This document shows, in pieces, positions 44,131-52,106 of a stretch of DNA of 64,000 bases (the stretch's first letter is position 1; each line of letters opens with the position of its first letter). This DNA is from Jannaschia faecimaris. GTDB taxonomy: Bacteria; Pseudomonadota; Alphaproteobacteria; Rhodobacterales; Rhodobacteraceae. The DNA lies in contig NZ_FNPX01000003.1 in assembly GCF_900107415.1 (NCBI RefSeq), forward strand, positions 62,001 to 126,000. Reading direction: 5' to 3'. The translations under genes and the position numbers were made by a program. The notes below the pieces were generated by a model. The model saw only the letters and a list, made by a program, of their open reading frames with translations. It was not told the origin of the DNA and made no database searches.

Positions 44131-44934
44131 ATGATCGGCTGGCAGGACATGGACCAAGCGGCGCTGGACGACGCCTACGCCAATGCCGCGTATATCGACG
44201 GCGCGATGGAGTTCCCACCACGTTGGGCCGCCGAAGCCGCCGCGTTCCGGGCGTGTACACATGCGGACCTCGATGTCGCCTACGCGGATACGCCGGGGGC
44301 CGCGCTGGATCTTTTTTACCCTGACGGTGCACCGCAGGGCCTCGTCGTCTTCGTTCATGGCGGCTACTGGTACCGCTTTGGCAAGTCCGACTGGTCTCAC
44401 TTCGCCGAGGGGGCGCTGGCACACAAGCACGCTGTCGCCATCGTGGGCTATCCGCTCGCTCCAAGTGTGCGGATATCCGAGATTACTCGCTTTGTATCCA
44501 GTGCCATCGACGCTGCCTCCGCGCGCATCCCGGGTCCGATCCGCCTGACCGGTCACAGCGCGGGCGGTCACCTTGCCGCGCGGGCAGTCATGCCCGACGC
44601 GGCCCCAGCCTGCGCTGGGCGCATCGCCACCTGCGTCCCCATCAGCCCCCTGGCCGACCTGCGGCCGATCGTCCCGCAGAGCATGAACGCGGACTTGCGC
44701 TTCGACGCGGTCGAGGCCGCTTCCGAAAGCCCAGTCCTTGGCCGACCCATCGACGGTCCGCGCATCACCGTCCACGTTGGCACAGACGAGCGCCCCAGCT
44801 TCCTATGGCAAGCCGAGGCCCTGGGAACTGCCTGGTCAGTCCCGGTCCGGCGGGTTCGCGGCGCACATCATTTTGATGTCATCGACACGCTGCGCGACCC
44901 CGGCTCGCACGTCCTTGCCGATCTGCTCGCCTGA
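44131..44934 (+). CDS. Alpha/beta hydrolase (kynurenine formamidase-like)
   Basis: A 267-residue hydrolase. The oxyanion-hole motif HGGYWYRF and the nucleophile elbow GHSAGGHLAA are typical of the arylformamidase/esterase group, in which HGGYW is characteristic. The C-terminal catalytic histidine is in GAHHFDVID. Family members hydrolyse N-formylkynurenine or small esters. No tryptophan-catabolism genes are adjacent. The start is ATG 44131, preceded by GGAGAAGGAG. Confidence 0.85.
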   Translation: MIGWQDMDQAALDDAYANAAYIDGAMEFPPRWAAEAAAFRACTHADLDVAYADTPGAALDLFYPDGAPQGLVVFVHGGYWYRFGKSDWSHFAEGALAHKHAVAIVGYPLAPSVRISEITRFVSSAIDAASARIPGPIRLTGHSAGGHLAARAVMPDAAPACAGRIATCVPISPLADLRPIVPQSMNADLRFDAVEAASESPVLGRPIDGPRITVHVGTDERPSFLWQAEALGTAWSVPVRRVRGAHHFDVIDTLRDPGSHVLADLLA

Positions 44935-44977
44935 CAGTTCTCTGTTTTCCGAATACTCCCGCCGAAGGGGGCCGCAG

Positions 44978-47320
44978 TCAGGTGCGGCGTGGTTTCGCCC
45001 GCGTGGTCGGGTCGGCCTCGGTCGGGTCCTCCGGCCAGGGATGGCGCGGATATTGGCCCCGCATGTCCTTGCGCACATCGGCATAGGACCCGGCCCAAAA
45101 CCCCGGCAGGTCCTGCGTGATGGCGATCGGACGCTGCGCCGGGGACAACAACTCCATCCGCAGGGGCACGGTGCCGATCATCGGATGCCGCGTCTCGCCC
45201 AACACCTCCTGCAGGCGGAGCGATATGGTCGGGATTTCGGGCGCGTAGTCGATGGATACCTTGCGGCCCAGTGGCGTACGGTAATGCGCCGGTGCGGCGG
45301 CATCGACCTTCTGCATCGCGTCCCAGCCCAGCCAGCCTTGCAAGGCATCGAACGGGTCAAGTCGACCCAGCCCCTCCGCGTCCTTGATCCCATCCACAAC
45401 AGGCAGCAACCAACCCTCCAACGCGTCCATCATTGCGTCGTCTGATACATCCGCGACACCCGAGGCTGCGATCCGCGCGCGGTACAGCCGTGCCCGTTTC
45501 GACCACCCCAGACACCCCAGCCCCAGCGACCGCACCCCGTCCAGAACCGCCGCTGCAACCGCGTCCGGCGGCGCGTCGGTCCAGACGCGGTCGTCCAGCG
45601 CGATAGCGCCAAGCCGCTCCTGCCGCCGGGCCTCGACCCGGCGATGGCGCACGGACCAGTGGCAGCCGTCGACCCAGGCAATCCGGTCGTCCAGCACCTC
45701 TCGCAACTCGTCCTCGGAAATAGGCAGGGCGCGGCGTACGCGCGCCTCGGTCGGGTCCCCGTCAAGATCGCACGCGACGATCAGGCGCGTGCTCGCCAGC
45801 GCGCTACCCTTGTCCATCTTCGCGCCCTTCCCCCCCGACAGCAGCCATCGCGCGGCGTCGCCCGACCGGCGCAGACCCACGCGATCGGGATAGGCCAGTG
45901 CAAGCCGCTGCGCGTCCGACAGGTCGGGCCCATCTTCGAAGCGGCGGAGCCGCTTGGCCTCGGCCCGTGCCTCGGCCGAGGGACGCCGCAGAACCTCGCC
46001 CAGATCCACTGATCCCGGCGGCATTCGTGCTGATAGAATGCCGGCCAGCATGGCCGCGCCACGCCCGCCGCGCAGGACCATGTGTCCAAGGCGCGGATGC
46101 AGCGGCAGACGCGCCAGCGCCCGTCCGTGATCGGTGATCCGCCCATTCTCCAATGCGCCAAGCTCGGTCAGCAAGGCGCGCGCTTCGGCCAATGCGCCTT
46201 CGGGCGGGGGCGTCAGGAAAGCGAGATCGTCCGAGCCCCAGACCGCGAGTTCCAAGGCCAGCGCGGCAAGGTCCGCCGCCGCGATCTCCGGGTCGGGGAA
46301 GGCGCGCATTGCCCCCTCCTCCCCGCGGGTCCAATTGGCGAAGGCCATCCCTTCGGCCACGCGACCGGCGCGGCCCGCCCGCTGCGTGGCTTCCGCCCGT
46401 GTTACGCGTTCGGTGACCAGCCGGGACATTCCGCTGGCCGGGTCAAACCGGGCGCGGCGCGCGCGGCCCCCATCGACCACCGCACGGACGCCTTCGATTG
46501 TAAGCGAGGTTTCGGCGATCGACGTGGCGAGTACCACCTTGCGTCGTTGGCCGGGGTGGATGGCGGCCTGTTGCTCGGCAAAGGGCAGGGCTCCGTAGAG
46601 GGGGCGCACGTCCGCCGTCACGCCCTGCAGCAGCCCCGCACAGCGCCGGATCTCGCCTTCGCCGGGCAGGAAGGCCAGCACGTCGCCCTCGACTACCTCC
46701 AGCGCTTCCACCACCAAGGCGGCGACCTGCGCCTCCAGGCGTTGGCCGTCGGGGGGCGGGCGGTCGCGCCAGCGGCGTTCGACGGCAAAGCTGCGCCCTT
46801 CCGACGTGACCACGGGCGCGTCCAGCATCTCTGCCACGGGCCCCGCGTCCAGGGTGGCCGACATTACCAGCACGGCCAGGTCCGGGCGCAATGCCTGACG
46901 CGCCTCCCAAGTCAGGGCTAACCCTAGGTCCGCATTCAGGGACCGTTCGTGAAATTCGTCGAAGATCACCGCGCCCACGCCCGGCAGTTCGGGGTTGGCC
47001 TGTATCATGCGGGTCAGGATGCCCTCGGTTACGACCTCGATCCGTGTGGACTTCGACACTTCGGATGCGCCGCGCATTCGGTAGCCGACGGTCTGACCGA
47101 CCGCCTCGCCCAATGTTTCGGCCATGCGGACGGCGGCAGCACGGGTGGCAAGGCGGCGTGGTTCCAGCATGATGATCCTGCCCGTCACCACCGGCAGCAG
47201 CGCCAGCGGCACGCGGGTTGTCTTGCCCGCCCCGGGCGGAGCCTGAAGCACGCAGAGGCCCCGGTCGCGCACCGCCGCCAGAACATCGGGCAGGGCGTCG
47301 TCAATCGGCAGAGGGGTCAT
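44978..47320 (-). CDS. hrpB: ATP-dependent helicase HrpB
   Basis: A 780-residue DEAH-type helicase. The N-terminal RecA domain has Walker A QAPPGAGKTTRVPLALL, the DEFH box in VIFDEFHERSLNAD and SAT in VMSATLD. The second domain has LATSIAETSLTIEGV and AGRAGRVAEG. The long C-terminal HrpB-specific region ends with LPGFWAGSYADVRKDM. Its cellular role is poorly known; HrpB is a putative RNA helicase. Its start overlaps the stop of the DUF3108 gene by four bases. Confidence 0.95.
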   Translation of the reverse strand: MTPLPIDDALPDVLAAVRDRGLCVLQAPPGAGKTTRVPLALLPVVTGRIIMLEPRRLATRAAAVRMAETLGEAVGQTVGYRMRGASEVSKSTRIEVVTEGILTRMIQANPELPGVGAVIFDEFHERSLNADLGLALTWEARQALRPDLAVLVMSATLDAGPVAEMLDAPVVTSEGRSFAVERRWRDRPPPDGQRLEAQVAALVVEALEVVEGDVLAFLPGEGEIRRCAGLLQGVTADVRPLYGALPFAEQQAAIHPGQRRKVVLATSIAETSLTIEGVRAVVDGGRARRARFDPASGMSRLVTERVTRAEATQRAGRAGRVAEGMAFANWTRGEEGAMRAFPDPEIAAADLAALALELAVWGSDDLAFLTPPPEGALAEARALLTELGALENGRITDHGRALARLPLHPRLGHMVLRGGRGAAMLAGILSARMPPGSVDLGEVLRRPSAEARAEAKRLRRFEDGPDLSDAQRLALAYPDRVGLRRSGDAARWLLSGGKGAKMDKGSALASTRLIVACDLDGDPTEARVRRALPISEDELREVLDDRIAWVDGCHWSVRHRRVEARRQERLGAIALDDRVWTDAPPDAVAAAVLDGVRSLGLGCLGWSKRARLYRARIAASGVADVSDDAMMDALEGWLLPVVDGIKDAEGLGRLDPFDALQGWLGWDAMQKVDAAAPAHYRTPLGRKVSIDYAPEIPTISLRLQEVLGETRHPMIGTVPLRMELLSPAQRPIAITQDLPGFWAGSYADVRKDMRGQYPRHPWPEDPTEADPTTRAKPRRT

Positions 47321-48036
47321 CGGCGGCGCAGGACCGCGTCGCCCAGTCGCGACGTTGCACGGATTTCCGTCACCTGCACCCGGCCAAAATCAGCAGGACC
47401 GTAGATCACGGTCATCGGCACGCGGGACCGTTTGGTCATCTCCTCCGGTGTATAGCCGCGCAGGCGGAGATATTCTGCCGCACAACTGATCGTTCCGTCG
47501 TCGCCCACCTGTGCCGCCCCCAGCGTCAGGCGCGACACGTGACGCCCGTCGAACAGGTCATAACGCTGGTTGCAGGCCCGGTCCGGGGCCGTTGCCCGCA
47601 CCATCAGGTAGAGCGCGCTCAGCGTGTCGATAACGCCGGACTGCGCTGTCGGGTCAATATCGTGAGGTTCGGGCGCGCGCGGCGGATCGAAGGTGACCCC
47701 CGTCGGCCGCCCGTTGCGAAATCGCATCTTGGCCCCGGTCAGTTCGCCGCTGTCCAACTCCTGTTCCTCATAGGTTGTCACGGCATGGCGACCGCCGCGC
47801 ACGATCCCTCGCGCCGTTCCGTCGTATTGGTATTCCACGATGGCACCGATCACCCCCGTCGGTCGCCCCTGGGCCGAGACGACATAGGCACCGCCCTTCT
47901 CGTTCGCGCTGATGGCGATCTGCCCGCCGACGATGCCCCGGAACGACACGTCGAACTTTGCGTCCAGCGTGGATTGGGCGAACGCGGGCAAGGCGGTCAG
48001 GATAGTGAAAGCAGCGGCAAACAGGCGGAACGGCAT
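47317..48036 (-). CDS. DUF3108 domain-containing exported protein
   Basis: A 239-residue protein with a signal peptide (LFAAAFTILTALPAFAQ). The mature part matches DUF3108, a beta-sheet-rich domain of unknown role: FDVSFRGIVGGQIAISAN, IVEYQYDGTARGIV, SGVIDTLSALYLMVR and GRHVSRLTLG. It is probably periplasmic. It is translationally coupled to hrpB downstream. In related genomes DUF3108 genes are often near rpmB, which lies 1.2 kb away here. Confidence 0.8.
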   Translation of the reverse strand: MPFRLFAAAFTILTALPAFAQSTLDAKFDVSFRGIVGGQIAISANEKGGAYVVSAQGRPTGVIGAIVEYQYDGTARGIVRGGRHAVTTYEEQELDSGELTGAKMRFRNGRPTGVTFDPPRAPEPHDIDPTAQSGVIDTLSALYLMVRATAPDRACNQRYDLFDGRHVSRLTLGAAQVGDDGTISCAAEYLRLRGYTPEEMTKRSRVPMTVIYGPADFGRVQVTEIRATSRLGDAVLRRR

Positions 48037-48134
48037 CGGGGCCTCCTTGGGGTCAGCTGTTTATCTAGCGTGCCCGCTGTCCGCCGTCACGTGGCCGGCA
48101 TCTTGCATTGGCGGCCCCGCGCGGGCATCCCCGG

Positions 48135-49118
48135 ATGATGGACATACGCGACCCACTGCATGACCCCGTCCTGGCTGGCGACCGCCGGGCGCTGGCCCGT
48201 GCGATCACGCTTGTCGAAAGCACGCGCCCCGATCACCGGGAGCGCGCCGCAGCCCTTCTGGACAGTCTGCGTGGGGAAACCGGCGAGGCCCTTCGCATCG
48301 GCCTGTCGGGCACGCCCGGCGTGGGCAAGTCGACGTTCATCGAAGCCTTCGGCCTGATGCTGACTGGACAGGGCAAGCGCGTCGCCGTCCTGGCCGTGGA
48401 CCCCAGCAGCGCGCGCACGGGCGGATCGATCCTGGGCGACAAGACCCGGATGGAGCAGCTCAGCCGCGATCCCGACGCGTTCATCCGCCCGTCCCCCGCC
48501 GCCAGCCACCTGGGCGGCGTCGCGCGTCGTACGCGGGAGGCGGTGGCGCTGTGCGAGGCGGCCGGGTTCGACGTCGTCCTGATCGAGACGGTGGGGGTGG
48601 GGCAGTCCGAAACGCTGGTCGCGCAGATTTCGGACCTTTTCGTGCTCCTGCTGGCCCCGGCGGGGGGCGACGAACTGCAGGGCGTCAAGCGCGGCATCAT
48701 GGAAATCGCTGACCTGATCCTGGTGAACAAGGCCGACGGTGACCTGAAGTCCACCGCCACGCGCACCGTTGCCGACTATGCCGGGGCGCTGCGCCTTCTG
48801 CGCAAACGGCCCAACGACCCCGACGGTTTTCCCAAGGCGTTGGCGGTCTCGGCTCTCGAATCGTCGGGGCTGGAGACGGCCTGGCACGAGATGCAGGCCC
48901 TCGCGACATGGCGACGCGAAACTGGCCATTGGGACCGGACCCGTGCAGAACAGGCCGCCCATTGGTTCGCCGAGGAAGTGCGCGCCGGCCTGCTGGCGCA
49001 GCTGGACGCGCCTGAAACCCGTGCGCGCATGGCCGAAATGGCGCGCGACGTCGCTTCGGGGCGGCGCGCGGCGCGGGCGGCGGCCACCGATTTGCTTGAA
49101 ACGCTGCGCGGCGCTTGA
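48135..49118 (+). CDS. meaB: Methylmalonyl-CoA mutase-associated GTPase MeaB
   Basis: A 327-residue G3E-type GTPase that guards methylmalonyl-CoA mutase and gates cobalamin delivery. It has Walker A GLSGTPGVGKSTFIEA, LAVDPSSARTGGSILGDKTRM, VLIETVGVGQSE and the NKAD specificity motif in ILVNKADGDL. The first of two adjacent ATG codons (48135, 48138) is used; a TTG start at 48108 would add nine residues without family support. The mutase gene is elsewhere, and the epimerase gene mce is at 12.8 kb. Confidence 0.95.
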   Translation: MMDIRDPLHDPVLAGDRRALARAITLVESTRPDHRERAAALLDSLRGETGEALRIGLSGTPGVGKSTFIEAFGLMLTGQGKRVAVLAVDPSSARTGGSILGDKTRMEQLSRDPDAFIRPSPAASHLGGVARRTREAVALCEAAGFDVVLIETVGVGQSETLVAQISDLFVLLLAPAGGDELQGVKRGIMEIADLILVNKADGDLKSTATRTVADYAGALRLLRKRPNDPDGFPKALAVSALESSGLETAWHEMQALATWRRETGHWDRTRAEQAAHWFAEEVRAGLLAQLDAPETRARMAEMARDVASGRRAARAAATDLLETLRGA

Positions 49119-49209
49119 CCTCGGGCCCATGCGGGACTATCCAGCCGCGACCGCGGGGCCGTTTTCGGCCCTGCACCTGTTTTACAACCCTTCAACCTGA
49201 GGTCCCGCC

Positions 49210-49512
49210 ATGTCGCGCGTCTGCGAACTCACCGGAAAAGGCCCGATGTCGGGCAACAACGTCAGCCACGCGAACAACAAGACGCGTCGCCGGTTCCTTC
49301 CCAACCTGAATGACGTCACCCTTCAGTCCGAGGCCCTGGGCCGCAGCTTCAAGCTGCGTATTTCGGCCGCCGCACTGCGCACCGTCGACCATCGCGGTGG
49401 TCTGGACGCCTTCCTGGCCAAGGAGAAGGACGTGAACCTTTCGGACCGCGCCCTGAAGATCAAAAAGAGCATCGCCAAGTCTTCGGAAACGGCAGCCGCC
49501 CTCGAGGCCTGA
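49210..49512 (+). CDS. rpmB: 50S ribosomal protein L28
   Basis: A 100-residue ribosomal protein. It opens [20 protein letters not shown], with [18 protein letters not shown] following, the L28 signature; the C-terminal extension ending [15 protein letters not shown] is typical of alphaproteobacteria. The zinc-binding cysteines of the C+ form are absent. A strong Rho-independent terminator lies 32 bases after the stop, so it is transcribed on its own. Confidence 0.97.
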   Translation: MSRVCELTGKGPMSGNNVSHANNKTRRRFLPNLNDVTLQSEALGRSFKLRISAAALRTVDHRGGLDAFLAKEKDVNLSDRALKIKKSIAKSSETAAALEA

Positions 49513-49543
49513 TCGTTCCAAGCCGCGAAACAGTAAAGGAATT

Positions 49544-49565
49544 GGCCCCCACGAGGGGCCTTTTT
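49544..49565 (+). terminator. Rho-independent terminator after rpmB
   Basis: GGCCCC (49544-49549) pairs with GGGGCC (49555-49560) around a CACGA loop, directly followed by five T residues (49561-49565). This is the clearest forward intrinsic terminator in the window. Confidence 0.85.
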
Positions 49566-49635
49566 CTTGTCTGTCAAAGTCTTGCACCGTCCCGGTCTCG
49601 TCTGGCACGGTGACAGCCCAGACCTGGAAATTATT

Positions 49636-50364
49636 ATGTCCGATGTCGCGCGTCCCTTACACCAGAAGACCATCGGAATCCTCGGCGGGGCGTCCAACGT
49701 GGCCACCGGTGAGTACTACAAGTTCCTGAACGCTGCCGTGAACGATCGCCTTGGCGGCTGGGACATTGCCGAGACGCTGATCTCGGGCATGAATTTCGGC
49801 AACATCGAAGCGTTTGTTCGTGCGGGCAATTGGGATGCGCTGGCCGCATACATGGATGCGAAGGTTGCGGCGCTGGTCGCGGCCGGGGCAGACGTGCTCA
49901 TCTGCGTTTCGAACACCCTGCATGCGCCGTTGGAGCCGATCTGCGCGCAGCATGATATCCCGCTCATCCACATCGCCGATCCGACCGGAGAAGCAATCGG
50001 TGCGCAGGGTCTGACCCGCGTTGCCCTGTTCGGGACGCGTCCGGTGATGGAAACGAAGTATTTGCGCGATCGATATCGCGACGTTCATGGTCTTGAAGTC
50101 GTCATTCCGTCCGAGGCCGAACGGGCAGAGATCGACCGCATTATTTTCGATGAGCTGGTCAAATCCGACATTCGGGAAACCTCCCGCCAGACCTATCTTT
50201 CGATCGCCGACCGCCTCGTGCGGGAGGAAGGGGCTCAGGGCCTCGTCCTCGGCTGTACCGAGATATTCCTGTTGCTGCGCCCTAAAGACGCGCCTGACCT
50301 GCCGATGTTCAACACGGCCGAACTGCATTGCGAAGCGGCGGTGGCGGCGGCATTGGACGTCTAG
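49636..50364 (+). CDS. Aspartate/glutamate racemase family protein
   Basis: A 242-residue PLP-independent racemase-fold protein. It begins KTIGILGGASNVATGEYY. In the usual first-cysteine motif (CNT or TNT) it has ICVSNTLH, so Ser92 occupies the position just before Asn93, with Cys90 two residues earlier. The second half carries the intact Cys207 in GLVLGCTEI. Such an asymmetric pair recalls YgeA-type L-Asp/Glu racemases, in which threonine replaces the first cysteine. The start ATG 49636 lies at the family N-terminus. Its stop overlaps that of the convergent sirtuin gene. Confidence 0.88.
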   Translation: MSDVARPLHQKTIGILGGASNVATGEYYKFLNAAVNDRLGGWDIAETLISGMNFGNIEAFVRAGNWDALAAYMDAKVAALVAAGADVLICVSNTLHAPLEPICAQHDIPLIHIADPTGEAIGAQGLTRVALFGTRPVMETKYLRDRYRDVHGLEVVIPSEAERAEIDRIIFDELVKSDIRETSRQTYLSIADRLVREEGAQGLVLGCTEIFLLLRPKDAPDLPMFNTAELHCEAAVAAALDV

Positions 50365-51041
50365 CCGGCCATCATCTCTGCCACCCAGTCTGGCACTACC
50401 TTGGTCGCCGGGCCTTCCCGGACCGCGTCGAATGCCCCGCCCGAGGCAACCAGGTTCAATTCCAGCGTCCGCGCCCCCCCGCGCCGCGCAAGGTCCACGA
50501 ACCCCGCCGCAGGATAGACAGTGCCTGATGTTCCTATGCTGACGAACAAGTCCGCCTGCGCCAGCGCCTTCTCGATCCGGTCCATGTGATATGGGATCTC
50601 ACCGAACCAGACGACGTCGGGGCGTATTGCCGTTGTGCGGCAGGCGGGGCAGGGGGCCTCCGAATCCATGACTGCCGGCGCATCCCATCGTGCGCCGCAG
50701 CTGTGGCACAGCGCACGCGACAACTGCCCGTGCATGTGGACCACGCCCTGCGCTCCGGCACGCTCCAACAGGTTGTCTACGTTTTGCGTGACCAACGTCA
50801 CTCCGGGCATTTTCGACAGGCGTGCCAGCGCCACATGCGCGGCATTAGGCCTCGCTTGGGCCATGTTCGCCCGTCTCGCGTTATAGAAATCATGCACAAG
50901 CGCCGGATCGCGCGCGAACCCTTCTGGCGTCGCGACCTCCGCGAGGTCGAAGCGCGTCCACAACCCGTCAACGTCGCGAAACGTTCCCAGCCCGGATTCC
51001 GCACTCAGACCCGCGCCTGACAAGATAACAACAGGGTTCAT
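50361..51041 (-). CDS. cobB: NAD-dependent protein deacylase (sirtuin)
   Basis: A 226-residue class III sirtuin. It has the NAD motif SGAGLSAESGLGTFRD, VTQNVDNLLERAG and the catalytic histidine in HMHGQL. Four zinc cysteines lie in CHSCG and CPACR, and the GTSGTVYPAAGF end is present. Tyr53 and Arg56 in DFYNARR form the YxxR pair that marks SIRT5/CobB-like enzymes able to remove succinyl or malonyl groups. The frame is open to 51116, but ATG 51041 is the family start. Confidence 0.93.
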   Translation of the reverse strand: MNPVVILSGAGLSAESGLGTFRDVDGLWTRFDLAEVATPEGFARDPALVHDFYNARRANMAQARPNAAHVALARLSKMPGVTLVTQNVDNLLERAGAQGVVHMHGQLSRALCHSCGARWDAPAVMDSEAPCPACRTTAIRPDVVWFGEIPYHMDRIEKALAQADLFVSIGTSGTVYPAAGFVDLARRGGARTLELNLVASGGAFDAVREGPATKVVPDWVAEMMAG

Positions 51042-51140
51042 GGCAATGCACTCCTCTGTCGGCGATGTGGATCCTCCGCGCCCGCCCCGGAGTCTTGTGG
51101 TTCTACCGGCGATCACTTGCCCGGATGGTCGATCTTGGCG

Positions 51141-51650
51141 CTAGCTGCATCCGTCCTGATCGCAGACCTGCAGCGCACGGATCCAGTCCGTCCATTCGGT
51201 CAACTCTTCGCCCGGCGGACTGATGACCCAACTGCGCTGAATGGCGAACAACGTGCCGTCATGACCTTCGATCACGCGGAGCAGGTCGACTTCCGGCCGA
51301 CCACTCATGTCCATGTTCGGGCAGGCGTGGAGCGACAGTGTCGAGGTGCGCCCCCCCGCATCGAAGATATCGGGGTCCATGTCGAAGGCCTGGCTACACC
51401 CGGTTGCAAGGTCGGCCGACAGGCGGGCAACGTAGTCGACCGCGCCCAGTCCGGTGCCCCGTACTTCGGCCACGGTGATCGCGTTGGTCCAGCCGTCCAG
51501 CGCCTCTCCCTCATGAACGTATTCGGTCAACTTGACGGTGCCGGTGTCGCTGGTGTGCACGCCGGTAAAGCCTTCGGGCGGGAAGAAGCGCAATGTCTCG
51601 GCTTTGGCCGGCGTTGCCATCACGGCTAGTGCGATAAGCACGTTACGCAC
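51141..51650 (-). CDS. Exported protein of unknown function
   Basis: A 169-residue protein with a short signal peptide (MRNVLIALAVMATPAKA). The mature part begins ETLRFFPPEGFTGVHT and contains four cysteines, in GCSQ, HACPN, QVCDQ and DGCS, which could form two disulfides in the periplasm. No family is recognised. Its start overlaps the end of the small lipoprotein gene upstream by eight bases, so the two are cotranscribed. GC content and codon use resemble the neighbours. Confidence 0.65.
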   Translation of the reverse strand: MRNVLIALAVMATPAKAETLRFFPPEGFTGVHTSDTGTVKLTEYVHEGEALDGWTNAITVAEVRGTGLGAVDYVARLSADLATGCSQAFDMDPDIFDAGGRTSTLSLHACPNMDMSGRPEVDLLRVIEGHDGTLFAIQRSWVISPPGEELTEWTDWIRALQVCDQDGCS

Positions 51651-51984
51651 AATTGCGCTCCGCGGTTGCGACGAATTCCTTGTAACGCCGCCAGAACCGC
51701 TCGTCCCCGGCGCGGTCCGACTGTCGCGTGACCTGCGCCAGGTGCGGTTGGCGGAAAAAGGCGACCGCGCGGGACTGCTCGCCTCGGTTCAGCGTTGAAT
51801 TCGCGGTGGCCTGCACACAGCCACACAGGCTGTTTGACGAGGCCCTACGGTCGGATTGCAGGCAGGCGGTATGAATGGGCCCAGTCGCAAACGCGCGACC
51901 GGTCGATGGCGCGTCCAAGCGCCCGCCGCAGGCTGACACCAGAGCGACAAGGCTCAGGGCAAAAGTGATCTTGGTCGGATTCAT
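51643..51984 (-). CDS. Small lipoprotein of unknown function
   Basis: A 113-residue protein with a lipoprotein signal peptide; the lipobox is LVSAC, with the acylated cysteine at residue 19. The mature part has TACLQSDRRASSNSLCGCVQ and QSRAVAFFRQPHLAQVTRQS, and ends in a cysteine. The open frame continues upstream to 52305 into the rhlE tail, but ATG 51984 starts the signal peptide. No function is known. It overlaps the following exported-protein gene by eight bases. Confidence 0.65.
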   Translation of the reverse strand: MNPTKITFALSLVALVSACGGRLDAPSTGRAFATGPIHTACLQSDRRASSNSLCGCVQATANSTLNRGEQSRAVAFFRQPHLAQVTRQSDRAGDERFWRRYKEFVATAERNCA

Positions 51985-52106
51985 GGGCTGCTCGGCCTCC
52001 GGTCCTATGTTTTCGCACAGGATGCCAGAGGCGGCCCGGCCTGACAATCGGTCAGGCGCGGGCCACGGTGCGATCCTGTGCCACAGGGGCGCGGAACAGG
52101 CGGATT

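Noticed and set aside
48108-48134. A TTG start for meaB adding nine residues
   Set aside because: The added residues do not belong to the MeaB family N-terminus, and two ATG codons follow at the expected place.
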